Of a stretch of DNA of 64,000 nt, positions 59,981 to 64,000 are shown one piece after another (the stretch's first letter is position 1; every line of letters begins with the position of its first letter). The notes under the pieces were generated by a model. That model did no database searches. It saw nothing but the letters and a program-made list of their open reading frames with translations, and was not told where the DNA came from. A program made the position numbers and the translations under genes. The stretch covers positions 21,761,241 to 21,825,240 of the forward strand of contig NC_092182.1 in NCBI RefSeq assembly GCF_043641665.1. Direction: 5' to 3'. The stretch is from Enoplosus armatus (taxonomy: Eukaryota > Chordata > Actinopteri > Centrarchiformes > Enoplosidae).

Positions 59981-62900
59981 TGTAAGTGCAGGAGATAAAG
60001 TAGAAATAGACTTGAGTGGCAAATACCTTCACCATTGAGACATCACTGAGAAAAGACCACTCTGACACAACTGAATCTAGACAGTTCTTCAGTGTACAGT
60101 GTGCAGATACAGGCTGTTTCACTGAGCCCAGGAACTACTTTGCACAAATCTTTTCCCTAAGTACTTTATTTCCTCTAAAATGTAACCGTGTATTCACTGT
60201 TGGTTCTGCCTTTATAAACACACTCTTGGTTTTTCCATCAATTATTAATAAATGTGTTTTGCAAAGAGCATACTCTTCAATTTTCAGCCCCGAGTCCTGT
60301 CGCCACCAATCACTTACAGATATAGTGTGATCTCCCATTCTTATTTCTAATAAAGCTCCTCCGCATCCCCTACCCTACCCTTACATCTAAAGTTATTGCA
60401 ATGTCAGGCAGCAAACCATCATCATCACTAATCATTCTCTCGGCCAGCAGGTCTGACTAAGTACTCAGTTGAAGCTATTAAGGTACTTGTCAACAGCACT
60501 TTCCAGAGTGTGCTGCCTTTGGCTTTAAATCTAATCAGCCCTGATAAGAGCCTGCTGACACCGAGCAGGATATCTCCTCTTCACCTCCAGCTCATCATAC
60601 GGGGGCATTAAATGTCTGTTTATCATCACCGACCCGCACGATTAGGCATGAATCCGGTTTTCTTATTCATCTAGTTTTTAATTGATTGGGCTCTTAGGAG
60701 GGGGTGTTAATAACCTGGTGCCTGTGTTGCTCAGCAGGTAGCAAGCAAAGGACTCCGCCAGTGAACGATCTTTCCTCTGAGACTCCCATCCATCTGACAA
60801 CCAGGATGGACGGGTACCTCTGCTCTGTTTCAGCTGAGATGAGAAGGAAACTGGCATCAGATTACAAACAGGATTTCCTGCGGTCCTTCTCTCTTGGCCT
60901 CCGCTCAGAGCTCCTGTCAAAGCGATGGCACCTTAATGCCTCTTATCAATCTCATAGCGAACGATAGTCGAGTTCACGGTCAGGTTCTTCCTCTCTTTGC
61001 CTCCCTGGGCCTGTCACCTCGGCTATCTCTTAATCCTTCCAAAATCATGGCATCAGAATACATTTAAGCTACCCTACTGATTCCAGTAAAAATAAATGTA
61101 ACCGTAAAAACCTTGAAGAAGCCTGTGGAATTCCACCTTAACGTGTGCGTTTAACTTTTTTTGTGGGGGTGGGAGAAGCGAGGGAGCTTTTCCAAGTTAT
61201 TTTAGTTTTCGTTTGACTTCATCCGGCAATAGAGGTGGGTAGATAGCTATGGATGGATGTCGTTTTGGTGGGAAAAAAGAGAATCTAAACACTTTGGGCA
61301 ATATTCATGAAACGGAGCGGAGTGCAAGACAGCGTGTTGCCAATGGTAACTGGCAGAGACCACTCAGCCTATTAGAGAAGGTACACTAAAATGCCAGCAA
61401 TGCTTTTTAAAAGATTCCAGTGCTTATAATAATACACAAGGACTGTTACTACACGGCATAGTCAGATTTTTTTAATATTGTATAAAAAATATTTATTTTT
61501 ATATTTTATTTATTTTTTATAAATATCTTCTGTATCAATTAGATATACACTGTACTTGTACTGTAGCACAATCTTACTTACTAAAAACAATTCTAAAGCT
61601 AGATGGTACAGTGCATAACATTTATAATTAATTAATAATACACCTATTCCCAATAAAATACACAACAACTCATAATATTTGCATTGAACATGGGCATTGG
61701 TTTAATACATGAGAGCCAGAAAGCTGATTCTTTACCATTTCTGAAATCATCATTTAACTGAACATGTGCCAGCTTTCTGTGTCTCACATTATCCACACAC
61801 GTTTAATCAACATGCCAGTATTATTAAACCTCTACATTAGCTGTACTTCTGTTACCATAGGAGGTTACTATCATACACTGGGATGTGCCTCTTCCTTCCG
61901 TTCCACATCTGAGGAAGTGTGTTGTTACCATGGCAACCGCAGCCTTATCACACTTACATGAGCATAATTTAGGCTGCCAACGTTTATTAGAAAAAACGCA
62001 GAGTTTAAAAGTGCAAGTGTAAGTCAGAGGAAACTTGTTGAGGCATCTTTATACATTTCTTAACTGTTAATTACTTGCCTGCATAATTTTGTCTGTGTAC
62101 ATCTCTTGCTAATTAGAAGATGACGGCTGAAACTGTTATAAATGTAAGTAAAAATTAATTAAATAGGATATGCATTATGCAATTTCAACTGTTTAAGATA
62201 TTAATGTAAGTAATTATGTGTGAGAAGTATATTCAGTATTATGAAATAATTTAAATAATATATAATTATGAGAACATCAATGTGCAATATATGAGAGGAC
62301 TATATTTGAAGCTTCAGCACATACAAAATGAGTTAATATTCAATATGAACTGTACATACATACGAGTAGCCCTGTTTGCTGAGGCTGGGACTGTTTGATC
62401 AGGAAATATTGTACAATCGGACAATTATTGATTCAAAATGATGTCATTGTCCGCCATCATTACTGCAAGAGTCTCAAGAGATGTGTCTGGATGTGAAGAA
62501 TTAAACTAAAATGATTATCACTGTGTTTCTCGGCCCAGATTAGCCACGAGGAGCAAATAAATCCTTTTGAAAGCAACTTTGTGGTTGCGGCGATGATCTT
62601 TTGTGGTGCCTGCTTAGTAATTTACTGTAATTCAAATGCTAACATTATACTTATTTGAAGTGGAATGATGACTAATTATAATACATAACTCAAATATGAA
62701 ATTATGTTGTGATTTAATTTTCAAGCTCAAGAAAACTGTTCAATTTTGCTGCACACATATTTACTGCTACTACACAAGACGCTGCACAAAACACATGAGG
62801 GAAAAGAAAAGCTTACCTGGTAAATCAATAAATGGCAGGGGTTTTGGATTTTGAGTTAATACGAACAGTTGACAGATGGATTGAACTTTACCTGAGCAGC

Positions 62901-64000
62901 AGAGATTCACATCAACAGCACAATGACTGTAGTAATTACCAATTTAAGTTGCTAAAAGCTCCAGTTTCAGAAAGTTATTAGAGCCTTTGTGTGGATGCTT
63001 GTATTTGTGATGTGGCCAATCATGAGGATCGTAATGTTCCCGGGGTTGAGTCACCCCCTCTGCTGTCTTTTGATCGTACATTTAGGAACATAAGTCTGAC
63101 ATATTGAGGGCAACATTTGCTGAAAACACTGAACTTTTAATTGATAGCACTGAGAAGGGTGAAATAGTCTTCTTGGTTTGTGTGTGTTCGTAGCCAGACT
63201 GCATGTTTATCTCGGCGTATTTTACTGAAAGTTGTTGTTGTTTGGTGCTTGTGTGTCACTGGGGCATACACTTTGTTGTGCAGTAAGTCTGGATGCTGCT
63301 TTTCCTCGACTAATTGTTGCAAGGCTGCATTCCTGGGGCCTGGCACTGACGTGACCTGCCCTTGTTGCTTATGCTTGTTTGTGTGATGATCCGCATCGGC
63401 TCTCATCCGGTGTTTGAATTCCACTGAAATTTTTTATTCAGCACAATTCAACTAATGTTTGAATATTGGCACCAGCTGACTTAAGCGCACAGCTTGTTCT
63501 GAGGTGGTGGTGAAAGCAAATGTTGAGCTTTGTTAATTTGAGGTGATGTGAGTTGTTTAAGGTGCCTGGCTGATTACTGGAGGAGGTCTGTGCAACAAAG
63601 ATGGCTCTGCCTGCCTTGTCCACAGGCCACCCAGATGAGAGTCCAGTTATCTCGACACTGGTCATTGCCTGGACATCCTGACTCTCTGTTTAGTTGTTGT
63701 TAAGGTGCTACAAAGTGCTGGTGATGGTGAGGTGTGTAAACAGGTGGTGTTATCTACACCTGGATTCGACCTTTGTAGCAAAGATCTCTGCCACCCATCA
63801 TCAGTCAGCCAACACTGAAATAATTTCCTCTGTCTGAATCTGTGATTCTCTGAATACATGCAGAGAATACATGAATATCAAATGTAGGTCCTTTGCTGTC
63901 TGTTTTGGTGTGTGGATGACTTCGCTGTAGATATATCAGGGTTAGGGCTGGAGGACAGTTCACTATAATCATTCAACTTTCAGTGGAATTGTCTCCTGAT
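59981..64000. other. Intron segment to the right edge
   Basis: A/T-rich from about 61460 to 62760, otherwise unique-looking. No magi3 exon 2, tRNA or repeat family recognised. Confidence 0.5.

Larger units (their letters stand above)
27757..64000 (+). other. magi3: magi3 intron 1 (incomplete)
   Basis: From the exon 1 donor to the right edge, at least 36 kb. I looked on both strands for the next conserved magi3 exon (guanylate-kinase-like region with YLSLQFQKGS and TTRAPRDGE motifs) and for any other gene, and found none. Mammalian MAGI3 also has a very long first intron. Contents are listed in separate entries. Confidence 0.75.

Overview
This window looks like nuclear DNA from a ray-finned fish, most likely a percomorph teleost. 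Every recognisable gene is a vertebrate gene split by GT-AG introns. (CA)n/(GT)n tracts are abundant. Several short interspersed repeats match families I know from percomorph genomes; that match is from memory, not a database search. No prokaryotic, viral or organellar gene was recognised.

Three protein-coding genes can be read. (1) Positions 230-7338, minus strand: the first 14 coding exons (553 residues) of a peptidylarginine deiminase, padi2. Its last exons, including the one for the nucleophilic cysteine, lie beyond the left edge. (2) Positions 9910-22357, plus strand: a complete 18-exon lrig2 gene of 1064 residues, encoding signal peptide, LRRs, three Ig domains, one membrane span and a cytoplasmic tail, followed by a long 3' untranslated region to about 24.85 kb. 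(3) Positions 27450-27756, plus strand: the first coding exon of magi3, with the start of the N-terminal PDZ scaffold region. Its first intron fills the remaining 36 kb, and I found no further coding exon before the right edge.

Layout: padi2 and lrig2 are divergent, with about 2.6 kb between their start codons. lrig2 and magi3 are tandem, as in mammals, where LRIG2 and MAGI3 are neighbours on human 1p13. The magi3 intron holds microsatellites, several interspersed repeats, an approximately 440-bp long-armed palindrome related to a sequence in a lrig2 intron, and long unique stretches that may hold regulatory DNA.

The three products have separate jobs: calcium-dependent protein citrullination, modulation of growth-factor receptor signalling at the membrane, and a junctional scaffold. 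Nothing shows them acting in one pathway. The most interesting points are a missing first LRR in lrig2, an extra cytoplasmic-tail exon in lrig2 relative to the human protein as I remember it, a calcium-ligand substitution and a NAGNAG acceptor in padi2, and the palindromic repeat at 50.9-51.4 kb. I see no clear sign of an undescribed biological system.
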